Below, piece by piece: positions 1 through 10,220 of a stretch of 64,000 bases of DNA. Source of the DNA: Rhodocollybia butyracea (lineage: Eukaryota; Basidiomycota; Agaricomycetes; Agaricales; Omphalotaceae); assembly GCA_015501585.1 (NCBI GenBank), contig JADNRY010000153.1:1-64000 (forward strand). The letters are read 5' to 3'. The translations under genes were made by a program, and so were the position numbers. A model generated the notes under the pieces. That model worked only from the letters and a program-made list of their open reading frames with translations, was not told where the DNA came from and ran no database searches. The stretch's first letter is position 1; the number at the start of each line of letters is the position of its first letter.

Positions 1-330
1 TGGCAAAGGCTTTGCGTCTGGTGCGACCTCTTCAACGGATGTCTCGAGTCCCAAGCGAGCGATAGAGTGCAAAAGATATCCTGGATTATCCATCCATGTT
101 TCCATTTCAAAAGAATTCTGAGGTCGCCTCCGTTCAGGAAAAAAAAAAAAAAAAAGTGCTGACATCAAAGTTGAACTAGTCATCGACTTTGACGGAGGCA
201 GGGAGGATCATGGTTGCTGAGAACAAGTTAAAAAGACAACTGGGACGGGAATAACGGGACTTGGCCTGCCCTTAATTATCCGGGCCGGTTGTCCACACGT
301 GTATGACACATCTCGCGCAAAGTCAATCCA
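1..330 (-). pseudogene. 5' fragment of the F-box/NTase gene family
   Basis: This stretch aligns by eye with about 14690-15140: part of exon 2, the A-rich end of intron 1 (as read on the plus strand), a piece of exon 1, the start-codon region and the upstream 'ggacttggcctgcccttaa' sequence. Relative to the intact gene at 13136-14965, most of exon 1 and the splice donor are deleted (the poly-A tract runs straight into 'gtgctgacatcaaag'), so it cannot be translated as the parent is. The window edge cuts it. It is one of several scattered pieces of this gene within 15 kb, pointing to repeated local duplication. Confidence 0.75.
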
Positions 331-864
331 GCAATCGAGGTAATAATTATCATGCTCATGTTAGAATATAAATATCCCAGGGAAGAATCCATGGACGATA
401 CCTTGGATAGTATGGTAAGTGTTGCTCATATTCCTGTGCACCGGTAGGCATCGGTGGTTTGGGAACCAACTCATGTCCAGGTCATCCCTGGCTCATGATC
501 GGGAGAGCTCTGAGTTTATTCAAGATCCCAATTCATAAAAGAACTAATACGATGTGTAGAGCATGGGTTGTACGGTCTATATCTGCAATCGTCACGTCCC
601 AGTCTCAGGTTTAGTGTGGAAATGAAATCCGTTGATAATCGCGAGGAGCTTTCCTAGAGTGTTTTGAAGCTTTCAAGACGCTTGGTGCGTGAAATGAAGC
701 GTATAACGAATTGCAAAGTAAATATCAAATCCCTTTTACCTGTACTTGTTTGCACGATTAGGATTCAGCTCCAGATCATCGATCGTATGGGTGAATCCAG
801 TATCTCGCCAGCTTTGCCCGCTTTTTCACGGTAGGTACTTCTGTCTCCCCCCCGCGTGGATGAG

Positions 865-2010
865 TCTGAGGCAAGATTCGCATATCTTAGCTTTCGTGCT
901 CGAAAAAAGGCTTCCGCCAAGTCAATAGCAAAGTTTTCCGAATGTTACAATTTACGAGGACGTTACATGTAATATCAGATGCATTTCACGTCCCAGGGCC
1001 TGGGAAGGACGCTGAGCTGGGGAGGTGTCGGGCTTTTCGTATCCGTTCGACGTATGTAAACGTCACGAATATTTCATCCACCATATGTTGGCCTCGAGGA
1101 AAGATTTCCAAACGTCCACCATCTTTCGTGAATAACGGCCATTTTGGATGAAAAACAGCGATGAGAGTGTCGGACCCGTTGTTCAGAGTCAACTATAGGA
1201 AGTCAAGGTAAAGTCAGCGGTCATGAGGTTTACGCTAGAAAAGTGCGTACACCGGCATATGTAGCCCGTAAACGCCATTTGTACTCCTTCCCATCCTCTC
1301 CAGTAAACACACGGTCCCTGTGAAACAGTTCATCGGGTAAGATAGCGTCAGTCTTCGATATGTGGGTAGTCCTCACCGGCCCCAGAAACCAAATCCCTGC
1401 TTGCGAAAAAATTCCTCGACTAGTACTTCCCGCCCGCTATATCGACCTATCCCGAATCGCAACTTTGAACTCTTGAACACCCCCCATTCGATTTGAGCAA
1501 TATACGCGAGATTGGTTCTGACTCCGGTACCACGACGAGGTGATGTGGGCTCGGGGGTAGATGGATCTGCATCGACATCGCTATTATGTAGCGCGTCACT
1601 GGTGCCGGAAGCAAGAGGCGTTGGACTGTCGTCAGCCAAGGATATTCCAGGTTCGCGTCTTGGAGGCTCAGGGAGAGAATCATGTAAGGCTTTGGATATA
1701 GTGGTGGTTCTTGTCGGAGTCAACACGGAGGAAGTGTGCACTGTATAGACAGTAGCGCCGTGGGGGTTGCAGTACGTGTTGTTAATTACATCGCCAAAGG
1801 TCCCATGGAGCTGATAGAAGTTGACCGACATGGTTTCCCAATATAATGAGAGTAAGAAAGCGAGGTAATTTGGCCGTGTGATGAAAAAAAACTGCGGAAG
1901 GTTATATATTATAGGTCACAGGACTATGGCGATAGAATTGTAGGTAACAAACGCACCTGCATCCTAAATTTTCGTGTCGTCCTAGGATAGTCGTTGGAAC
2001 AGCGCAAAGA
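865..2010. repeat. Segmental duplication, left copy (with DUF6593 gene 1)
   Basis: This block matches 7095-8240 at a nearly constant 6230-bp offset, including gene, introns and about 180 bp upstream of the start. A weaker matching block lies further out (about 360-545 against 6590-6775). Between these, 600-860 and its counterpart look unrelated, so the duplication was later edited on one side. Confidence 0.8.
986..1831 (-). CDS. DUF6593-type protein, copy 1 (three exons)
   Basis: I reconstruct three exons on the minus strand: 1377-1831, 1251-1317 and 986-1192, giving about 242 residues. Both introns (59 and 58 nt) have GT-AG ends and restore one frame. Function is unknown. The C-terminal half carries the hallmarks I associate with DUF6593 proteins of Agaricomycetes: an 'AQIEW' strand, 'FGFWGRDRVFTGEDGKEYKW' spanning the first splice junction, and a final 'MVDEIFVTFTYVER' strand. 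The N-terminal half is S/T/P-rich and poorly structured. No signal peptide or membrane segment is visible. The ATG at 1831 is the only good in-frame start. A near-identical copy lies exactly 6230 bp downstream. Differences between the two are concentrated in the middle of exon 1, while the C-terminal domain is almost unchanged. The family assignment is from memory; the exon structure is seen directly. Confidence 0.75.
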
Positions 2011-2420
2011 CGGCTACTACATCCCGATGGGTCAGAAAAAAAAGTGAAGACGATGTGGCTGATAGGCATACCTAAGCTCGACGATCTTTCATAGCATGAG
2101 CTCTTCTGCTCTTCGAGGACCAAATCTTGAACGAGTTTGTTTTCCATGGGTAGTTTGCTATAGACGTGTGCTTGACAAGACTTCAAACTTCAGACTTCGA
2201 ATTTCAAAGCTTCAAACTTCGTGCACGTTGATTCCAAGAGGTAAAGTGAATATTCAATAAGCGCGCAAGCCTTTGGCGCTGAGTATTTTTTACGGTTTAG
2301 TAAGTGACTTGATACACTAGGATACACTGCATTACTTCCCTAGCTCTGATAATTTCATAGCATTACTTACAATGTTCACAACAATTCTAAACTGCCTCAT
2401 ATCTATAGGTCAAACTTGCC
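2010..2420. repeat. Shared flank with 3' relic of the F-box/NTase gene
   Basis: The sequence from 'gactactacatcccgatggg' through the 'gaataagcgcgcaagc' motif matches 12760-13135 and, in part, 9340-9480. At 2310-2420 it contains the end of the F-box/NTase gene family in minus orientation, cut off after roughly 40 bp of coding sequence. The conserved GTAAGTA after the last codons is kept in all three copies. Confidence 0.6.
2253..2280 (-). promoter_or_regulatory. Composite GCGCGC / TTTGGCGC motif
   Basis: On the plus strand this reads 'ttcaataagcgcgcaagc' then 'ctttggcgct'. The same pair, in the same order and spacing, stands at the start of three F-box/LRR genes. Here it is about 420 bp upstream of DUF6593 gene 1. 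TTTGGCGC resembles an E2F/MBF-type site; that role is inferred only. Confidence 0.4.
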
Positions 2421-2669
2421 AAAATGAAGAAGCATTGTCTTCACTGCTCCAGAGTCACTGATTGACTACTTGCAATAGTCTTCCGTTTGTGACTCGACGC
2501 GACTTGGACGCGACACGTTCTCAAAGGGTAATTAATGAACGTTATCATCAAATACTGCCCTCTGGCCGAATGTCCATTGTCCAAAGGCCTTTTTTCGAAG
2601 CAGACACTGATGCATTTCCTTTTTTGTTCTGAAGTTCTCTTTGTGCTTGCTTAGACCATAACAATAAAT

Positions 2670-3252
2670 ATAGAGCTTTCCGGGGCGAGAGTGAGCTTAC
2701 CATTCCTCTCGCAAAGTGCCTTGACATCCTCTCGACCCAGAAATTAAACTCCGAGTCAGTGGCCCACATGTCCAATCCAGTAGCAGCTGAGCGCAACGCT
2801 CTCTATTTCATCGCCTATATTTGTTGTTATGATGCAGTCCGTTACAACAGTGGCTTTAAACCCTTTGGTCCCGGCGGGGTGGTCAGCGAAACAGCTCGCA
2901 TCGCTTGGGCTCAAAAGTCTTATGAGGACAAGGCTGAGATCCTCAAATATGTTGAGGACTCAGTGTGTTGGATGATAAGCAGAAGGGTGCTTTAGAAGAC
3001 GTGGTAGAGAGTTTGAAAGCGGGACCAAGAGGAAAGTTGCCTGCGGAGAGTATAGAGAGTCTGTCCCGGTATTGGGTGGAAGCGGTAGGACCGGCTCCCC
3101 AAAGTCTTGCCTTTCATCAGTATTTCACTGGAAGCGAGAGCGAGCGGTACACTGAAAGGTCTCCCAGGAAGCAAGGAGCAAAAGACTCAGGCTCGGATTC
3201 GGAGGCTAAAGACGGCGAAGCTAGTAGTAGCAATTTATCTGACTGGGGATAA
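2670..3252 (+). pseudogene. Hypothetical gene, last exon(s), one frame break
   Basis: I do not recognise this protein. An intron-like 3' end (pyrimidine-rich tract ending in 'cttgcttag' near 2655) leads into an open frame of about 100 residues, containing 'GESELTIPLAKCLDIL' and 'ERNALYFIAYICCYDAVRY'. The frame ends at about 2993 with a spurious stop. Two bases earlier the frame would continue into the 95-residue ORF 2965-3252, which is acidic, Ser/Lys-rich at its end and closes with 'SNLSDWG'. At the junction the dinucleotide repeat 'cagtgtgttgg' suggests a 2-nt slip. The continuity of sense on both sides argues for a once-functional gene. Upstream exons were not identified. Confidence 0.35.
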
Positions 3253-3433
3253 TCGCTTTATCAATCTTCGTTGTCCAATTTGATTACAGACTTCAGAGTG
3301 AGTGCAGAGAGTACTTGGCATAAACTTAAAGGGCTTAAATTATATACGCTGTATTATTTTGTCGATCTTTTTATGTCCATGTAACAGTCATCCGACTAGT
3401 GTCTACTACTTAGTATTACACCACTTCAGCTTG

Positions 3434-5445
3434 TTATACATGGAGAACAGTATTCATACAACAGTTGAGTTTCTTGGCTGTAGCTTTGTACCCAACGATC
3501 TTTTCAGGAAAGCAACTGACTGAGACCAGCTTCCCTCTGCATAGGCACGAATCTGACTGCTCCCCCCTTCTCATAATCATATATCTGTAGCACCGGAAGT
3601 TGTCGGTTAACAGATTGTACGAAGTGGATACTACTGAGCTCACCACAGGTACTAGTGTAGTCAACGGATCCACCGCTCTGTCCGGAATCTCCCATTCAAT
3701 ATTCCCAAATCTGAACCTTTGCTCGACTGCGTTTTCAACCTCGCCCACTTCGTCCCATTGGTTAGGATCCAATGGAGCTCCAATGTTACCGATGAATCGG
3801 TTCTCAGCAAAATTGAGTGCGCTAAGTGGAGGGGTAGCAGTTGTGCCACTGGTGGAGGGCGCTGTACCAGAATGTTGGGCGGTGCCGTTGCCGAAAGCAC
3901 GTAGGTTGAGGATAAAATGGTTAATCAGTAGAGTTGGTAGACTGGAAAAATTTTGTCATTGGGATGATCACTTGACTGGAGTGGATGGAACACTGGCAAA
4001 AGATATACATTTTGAGAAATTGGAGGATGATGCTCTCAGCTTGCTCCAATGGGAATGATACCTGGGTAGTACGACTTAAAACTGTTGTCTCTCAAAAAGG
4101 AGAGAAACTTACTGCGTCACCTAAAAGCATAGAGTCCTGGGATGGAGGTTGGAAGAAACAAGATGAAAAGTCAAAGAAACGTACAAAAGCAAAAATGACT
4201 TGGATACTAGCAGATACAAAGATGGCACTAGATATATGCAAGACTGAGGGCTGTTATAGCAGAAACTACAGTGAGAAATAACATACAAAAAGTATAGAGT
4301 ACCTAGTACACCCGAGTGCATATCAATGATTGGCGTCAGCAAGAGCGTTAGGCTTGCAATATCACAATAGTTCACTCACCGTCACGCAGGATGACCTCGG
4401 CAATGCTACGAATACCGGATTTTCGTGATTGCATAACATGATGAAATGTTCTGACCAAAGTCAAGATCAAGATAGTGCTGTCAAAAGCCAACATGGCAAG
4501 AGGACTGCCAATGATCCCTAGGTCCCAATTGACTCCGGATTTCGTTTAGCGAGTAAACCACATCGGACTCACAGCTGGCATTGAAAATCAATATAACAGC
4601 TTAAAACGATAAATCATTTGACTAACATTTCATTGAATTCCGAAGAATCGTTTTGCATGATACATTGCAAGAATGGCTCGGCAATTGTTCCTTGGCTGGT
4701 GATCATTTTAAGTCCAGGAAAAGTCAGCTACATAGACTTCAAAATCTGTCTGCAGTACTTCAAACTTGCACGAAGGGGCACTGACCGAGAAATCAGCGAT
4801 TTCATATGCAATGATATATAGGCTGAGCAGAATCAGTAGTGATCGCTTCTGACCAAAGAGTGCATAAACCCTTAAACTGGAAAGTACTAAGTATGGCCAA
4901 CGCTTTCAGTCAGGTTTTTTCATGGAAACAGAGATGACATACATCTACCCACTGCACCAGTCATACCGTAAAAGACAAGTGACGTATATCCGAAGTTCCC
5001 ACAGCTGGCACAATGGTGTCCCATGATCAGGCAGGCCAGCGAGCAGAGAACAAAGGACAAATAAACCTTGTATCAGTCATATTTCCTGGGAGATAGAAGG
5101 GCAGCTGTATAACTGTGGCGAACAGAAAGCCGTAGCGATTCAGAATGAACAATATTGAAGTGCCAGTCAATTGACTGGGCCATATTGATCGAACTTCGGT
5201 GGGGAGTGTGAGGAAGAAGTCACAGAACCATAAAACTGCAATTCAAAGCATAAGCGAGATAAATTCACTATTTGACCAGAAGACATTTTGACCTAAGACA
5301 GATATATTCGTGTAGTTGCCCAGCAGCCTGTAATATTAAGTAATGTGACATGAGCAACTTCACACAAAGCTTTGGGTGCCTACAACTGAAATTGGGTGGC
5401 GATGATTTCTTCAGCAATGACCTGATCACTGGAAGAGTCTGGCAT
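3434..5445 (-). CDS. DUF6533-domain multi-pass membrane protein
   Basis: This is an intron-rich minus-strand gene. The first exons can be placed: 5384-5445 (ATG at 5445), 5293-5327 and a third from 5235 downwards. Exon 3 reads 'DFFLTLPTEVRSIWP' followed by 'LFILNRYGF', the core of the DUF6533 domain of Agaricomycete membrane proteins. Later exons give a Cys-containing loop ('SCGNFGYTSLVFY'), a helix with 'RLYALFGQKRSLLILLSLYI', then 'LAFDSTILILTLVRTFHH' and 'AEVILRDGTLYFL', all typical of the family's transmembrane helices. The last large exon (from about 3940 to the stop at 3434) begins 'FILNLRAFGNG' and is a soluble, Ser/Thr/Gly-rich tail, as usual for the family. The role of this family is unknown. 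Exons in the middle were recognised but not all splice sites were fixed, so I cannot exclude a lesion there. Confidence 0.6.
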
Positions 5446-6589
5446 GACAGTAAAAAAGTAAAGTGTAATTTCCGAGTCTAAAGCATGAGGATATAAGTAC
5501 TTGCTCTGGAGGCACTGTGCTGCGCGTGCAACGACCCGTTGGCATCCTGGAGTCAGAGGTGATGATCAAGGCCTGCTGATTTCGGCAGAAAGTTGGAAAG
5601 CCATCTATTCGGATGGATGTACAGCTTCAACTGATAATGACAAAAACACCAGAACAGCACTAGAATCCTCCCTTTATCCCTCCTCAATACTCCATCAAGG
5701 ATTACACAAGATAGAAGGTTTTTCGATTAGAATCAAATTAGAATAATAACGGCGGGAGTTTCGATGGGGAAGAAGTTGGAGTTTAGTTTGAATCAGTAGT
5801 AACAGTCTTCATCTTGTCTTCACCACAGCGATTCTGTATGAAGAACAAATGATCTTGAAATTATCTGACAACTATCCAGTACGTAGTAATTTACACCACA
5901 GCAAAGCTAGTTTTTACGCTGGCCTTGTCTTTCAAGTATTCCAAAAATAGAGAAGCACAGATCGGTTACATTGATAGAATCACGTCAACACCTTCCAAGG
6001 GAACAGCGTCCATGAACTGGTGCATGGCCATGGAGTAAAGAAAGAGGAAGTGTTCGCTGCCAAGGTATACCTATGGCAATAGTAGCCCCGGGTTGCCAGT
6101 GTGTTGTACCTATGCAAGATATAGTAGCGATAGAGGACCAATCTATGGAATAGAAGCATTGGAATAGAGGCATGAACGCAAGCCATGATCGATGCTCTAG
6201 TTTGTGATTCGAGCGCTCATTGTTCAAGCTCTCAATTTCACTCGCATAATCAAGCCTGCAAATGACCACTCTTCGAACAAACTGTACCCCTTTTCCCCTC
6301 ACCCCGATCCTGTTCACTGTCGTCAGCTAGTATGATGACTACCGACGACTCGTTCAATCTCCTTGCCCACATAGCGATGTCATCCTCTACTTAGTGTTAG
6401 GAAATCTTCCGTTGTTTGATGATCGATGATCTGCTTGTGAAGCTTTGCCTCACGTCTCCGTGTCGCCCACTGCTACAACGGGGCATGGAAAAGCAATCCA
6501 GACTATCACGATCGCGCTATGCATGCCAATATCATCCTCATGGGCCTTGCAAGAGAGCTTGAAGAACCATGGCAATGATCATCGTGCTC
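5446..6589. other. Gene-poor stretch
   Basis: No gene can be supported. A minus-strand open frame at 5985-6317 (110 codons) starts with an ATG and a basic segment, but shows no recognisable domain and no convincing splice context. The remainder is A/T-rich intergenic-looking sequence. Confidence 0.4.
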
Positions 6590-7094
6590 AGATTCTATAG
6601 CCATATCTTAGGATAGGTATGAATTTCCCAGACGAATGCTTGGATCTGAAGACCTGATACATACCAGGTGAGCGTTGCTCCCACTCCTGTATGTTCACGG
6701 TGGTTTGGTATCCATTTCATATCTAGGTCATCCCCCCTCAAGTTCGGGAGAACTAGCCTATGGGTTTCTTCAAGATCCCAATTAGGGTAGCGCCCATACT
6801 CATCTATTCAAACGACGGCATTAATCAGTGGTTAACCGGTCAAGCCCCAAGTCCAAGGCAGCAGTCGACCACCGCTGCACATTTCAGAATATTTAAGGAG
6901 TTTCTGCGCTGATACCATTTCCTGCGACGTTCATCAAGGACAAATGGGGAGGTTGCTTTGAAACGACAGCACGTTGTAGGTCTGGCATTAGACAAAAATT
7001 ATGAGTGAAAGATCTGCGTAACTGGATTATTGGGAAAACGCGTACTGATAGAAAACTTTTGAGTCTGACGTAAACGCGTCAATGACTCAGGCAA

Positions 7095-8240
7095 GATGCA
7101 CACATCTGAGCTTTCGTGCTTTCACTTTACTCGAACAAAGCCTTCCAGCAAGTTAATAGCGATGTTTTCGAAAGTTACAATTTACGAGGACGTTACATGT
7201 AATATCAGATGCATTTCACCTCCCGGGGCCTGGGAAGGAAGCTGAGCTGGGGAGTTGTCTGGCTTTTCGTATCCGTTCGACGTATGTAAACGTCACGAAT
7301 ATTTCATCCACCATATGTTGGCCTCGAGGAAAGATTTCCAAACGTCCACCATCTTTCGTGAATAACGGCCATTTTGGATGAAAAACAGCGATGAGAGTAT
7401 TGGACCCGTCGTTCAGAGTCAACTATAGGAAGTCAAGGTAAAGTCAGCGTTCATGAGGTTTACGCTAGAAAAGTGCGTACACCGGCATATGTAGCCCGTA
7501 AACGCCATTTGTACTCCTTCCCATCCTCTCCAGTAAACACACGGTCCCTGTGAAACAGTTCATCGGGTAAGATAGCGTCAGTCTTCGATATGTGGGTAGT
7601 CCTCACCGGCCCCAGAAACCAAATCCCTGCTTGCGAAAAAATTCCTCGACTAGTACTTCCCGCCCGCTATATCGACCTATCCCGAATCGCAACTTTGAAC
7701 TCTTGAACACCCCCCATTCGATTTGAGCAATATACGCGAAATTGGTTCTGACTCCGGTACCACGACGAGGTGATGTGGGCTCGGGGGTAGATGGATCTGC
7801 ATCGACATCGCTATTATGCAGCGCGTCACTGGTGCCGGAAGCAAGAGGCGTTGGACTGTCATCAGCGAAGGACATTCTAGTTTCGCGTCTTGGATGCTCA
7901 GGGAAAGAATCATGTAAGGCTTTGGAGATAGTGGTGGTTCTTGTCGGAGTCAACACGGAGGAAGTGTGTACAGTGTAGACGGTAGCGCCCTGGGCGTTGC
8001 AGTACGTGTTGTTAATTACATCGCCAAAGGTCCCATGGAGCTGATAGAGGTTGACCGACATGGTTTACCAAAAACGAGGGTAAGAAAGGGAGGAAATTTT
8101 GGCCGTGATTAAAAAGACTGCGGAACACGAAGATTATAGGTCACAGGACTATATTGATAGAATTGGAGATAACAAACGCACCTGCATCCTACATATTCGT
8201 GTCATTTTAGGATAGTCGGTGGAACAGCGCAACTTCAGCC
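7095..8240. repeat. Segmental duplication, right copy (with DUF6593 gene 2)
   Basis: Matches 865-2010 at the 6230-bp offset. Homology stops abruptly at about 8232, exactly where a TIR-bounded element begins, and resumes after that element at about 9347 with the shared flank. Confidence 0.8.
7216..8061 (-). CDS. DUF6593-type protein, copy 2 (three exons)
   Basis: The exon map is the same as in copy 1 after adding 6230: 7607-8061, 7481-7547 and 7216-7422, about 242 residues. All splice sites are conserved and the frame is open throughout. About ten residues differ in the first exon (for example around residues 53-65) and a few in the last exon. The DUF6593 core spanning the first junction is unchanged, consistent with selection on the domain and relaxed selection on the low-complexity N-terminal half. 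Its 5' flank is interrupted about 170 bp upstream of the start by the element at 8233-9347, which may have separated the gene from the GCGCGC/TTTGGCGC motif now at 9386. Function is unknown. Confidence 0.75.
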
Positions 8241-9347
8241 CCAGTGAAAAGCCCCGCCGAGTTGATCTGGGTTAATCTGGAAATTTGGCACATATCTGAC
8301 TTGGTCCGAGTCTGTCCGGGTACAGCTGGGCAAATGAGGGGCACCATTTATTTCAATTTATTTCATGGCATTCCAAAATCTATTGGGGTGAAATTCACTC
8401 AAAACAGTCTCCAAGTTCGAGCTCAATGCTGCTCAATGCGACTTAGTTAATCTGCTGTGTGTTTGGCGCTCGTACTTCCAACTTTTCGACTTCATGAAAA
8501 TTGAAGGAACTATGAATGCCGCCGTGCGGCTTAACATGTGATTACAAGTTTCGACATTTCGAAATTTTTCTTTCGTCGTTCTTTTGTTCTCTTCCTGTTT
8601 ACTACTACTACTACTACTGTCATCTCAACGCTTTATCTATTCTCGACATTTGTTCTTCAAAGCTTCAATTACTCCTCTGCCCACCTCAGATTAGAGACTT
8701 GAGAATGAACTCGTTGAGCTGGGCCTTTCCCAAGGTGAGATACCTTCACCTTTTCTTGAACAATTTATTGAGCTATGTTTTTTATTAGCTCTGTTGATCT
8801 CGTAGCATGCCGGTATGCCAGTATGCCGCACTCGACTCTTTTCATTAATTCCTGTACATCAAAGGTGAGCTATCTCAACCTTTTCTTTTCAGCTATTGTG
8901 CGCTTCTCAATATCTCACGCTGCATGTTTCTCGGTCATCAGTTCAATGTCGCAGTATATGTACGATGTAGTTTGTATGTAGTTTGTATATCGTATTTATG
9001 TTGTATTAAGTAGTGATAATCCAATACATTTAACTCAGACCATCCCAGACCATCCCAGATAGGCATCCAATCACAATTTCAGTAATAGGCACATATGCAG
9101 CTAAGCCCAGATGATCCCAGAGGATCCCAGAGAAACTTAATTGAATAGGAAACTGAATTTTCATTTATGGTGTTGCTTTTGGTCAGATATGCCCAGACCT
9201 GCCCAGACCTGCCCGGACCACAACATAGGAAACGGCCAAATTCTGGGATTATCCGCAAGTCGGATAATCCCAGCTCATCCCAGATATTGCCAGCACATGC
9301 CGGCACATGTCAGCTGAGGCCGGTGCGGCTTTTCACTGGGCTTCAAG
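8233..9347. mobile_element. Non-autonomous TIR element (about 1.1 kb)
   Basis: The ends are imperfect inverted repeats: 'AGCCCCAGTGAAAAGCC' on the left and 'GGCTTTTCACTGGGCT' on the right. The block interrupts sequence that is continuous in the copies at 2010 and 12760. The flanking tetranucleotide TTCA on both sides may be the target duplication. The right third is rich in short repeats of the type 'cccagaccatcccagacc'. A (act)n microsatellite lies near 8602. There is no transposase; the only open frames are short. The superfamily is not assigned. Confidence 0.5.
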
Positions 9348-9385
9348 CTTCAAGTTTCGTTCACGTTGATTCCAAGAGGTAAAGT

Positions 9386-9411
9386 GAATAAGCGCGCAAG
9401 CCTTTGGCGCT
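9386..9411 (-). promoter_or_regulatory. Composite GCGCGC / TTTGGCGC motif
   Basis: 'gaataagcgcgcaagcc' followed by 'tttggcgc', identical in layout to the site at 2253-2280. It lies just right of the inserted TIR element, so it is now about 1.3 kb from the DUF6593 gene 2 start. Confidence 0.35.
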
Positions 9412-9469
9412 GAGTAAGAAAGAGCCGTGACTAGTGGCTCGATACACTGCATTACTTACTTCCATCCCT

Positions 9470-9720
9470 AGCTCTGATAATCTCATAATGTTACTTACAA
9501 TGTCTACGACAAGGCATCTGCCATCGAGGACCCCGCATGTCCAACAGCTCCAACCTTCTCGGGAGACATCTCATGCTGGATGTAATGCACCGCCGTGTCC
9601 AGGTCCAATGGCTCAGCGCTCATGCAGCATCGCACCTTGAGGATCATGTTCGTCACGAAAACCCGTGCTACCTGACGGAGAAGAAGGGAATCAGATGAGT
9701 TGAGTTGCTCTCAGAATCGC
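9470..9720 (-). pseudogene. 3' fragment of the F-box/NTase gene
   Basis: Aligns with about 13136-13350, the last 70 or so codons of the intact gene at 13136-14965 plus its 3' flank, with many substitutions and small indels. It breaks off near 9720. No reading frame of useful length remains. Confidence 0.65.
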
Positions 9721-10220
9721 GCTTGAATCGATGGAGATTCTTTTACTACGGCGAGGCAGGCTAAGTTTCTTCGCAAACCGTGACTAGTTCCAGTGGTCGG
9801 CTAGGCTAACTTCAAACCAACAATATTGCCACGGATCGCTCTTCCGTGGAAACTTTTACTTGTGAGCCATGATCCATACGTCTATTGCTACTAACTCGCA
9901 AGAGCATACCTATACTATCTGGCAGGCTTTGTCACTGGTTCATACTCCCGGCCCCCTCAAGCTATCTAATCATCCGAAAGAGCCATATACAATGAAGAAG
10001 GTAAGCTTGGGTACGCTTCCAAGCGCGTAGCGGGATATGCTCGGATCGCTTCGAAGGCACATCTATAGTCATAGGTCCATACCAGCCCGTGTTTTTTCGA
10101 AATATTTCCGACAAAGTTCTAGATCTCATCTCACCGGGTGCAGATCAAGCTCTACTAAAAGCCAAAGTGAGTAAGGTTTGCCAAAAGGATCGAGTTTCTC
10201 TCTGATTCATCCCGTCAGTC

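Noticed and set aside
1512..1748. Plus-strand ORF (78 codons), repeated at 7742-7978
   Set aside because: A shadow of exon 1 of the DUF6593 genes; it is conserved only because the gene is duplicated.
3600..4058. 152-codon plus-strand ORF starting MSVNRLYEVD
   Set aside because: It overlaps the last exon of the minus-strand DUF6533 gene, whose sense reading fits the family; the plus frame has no domain.
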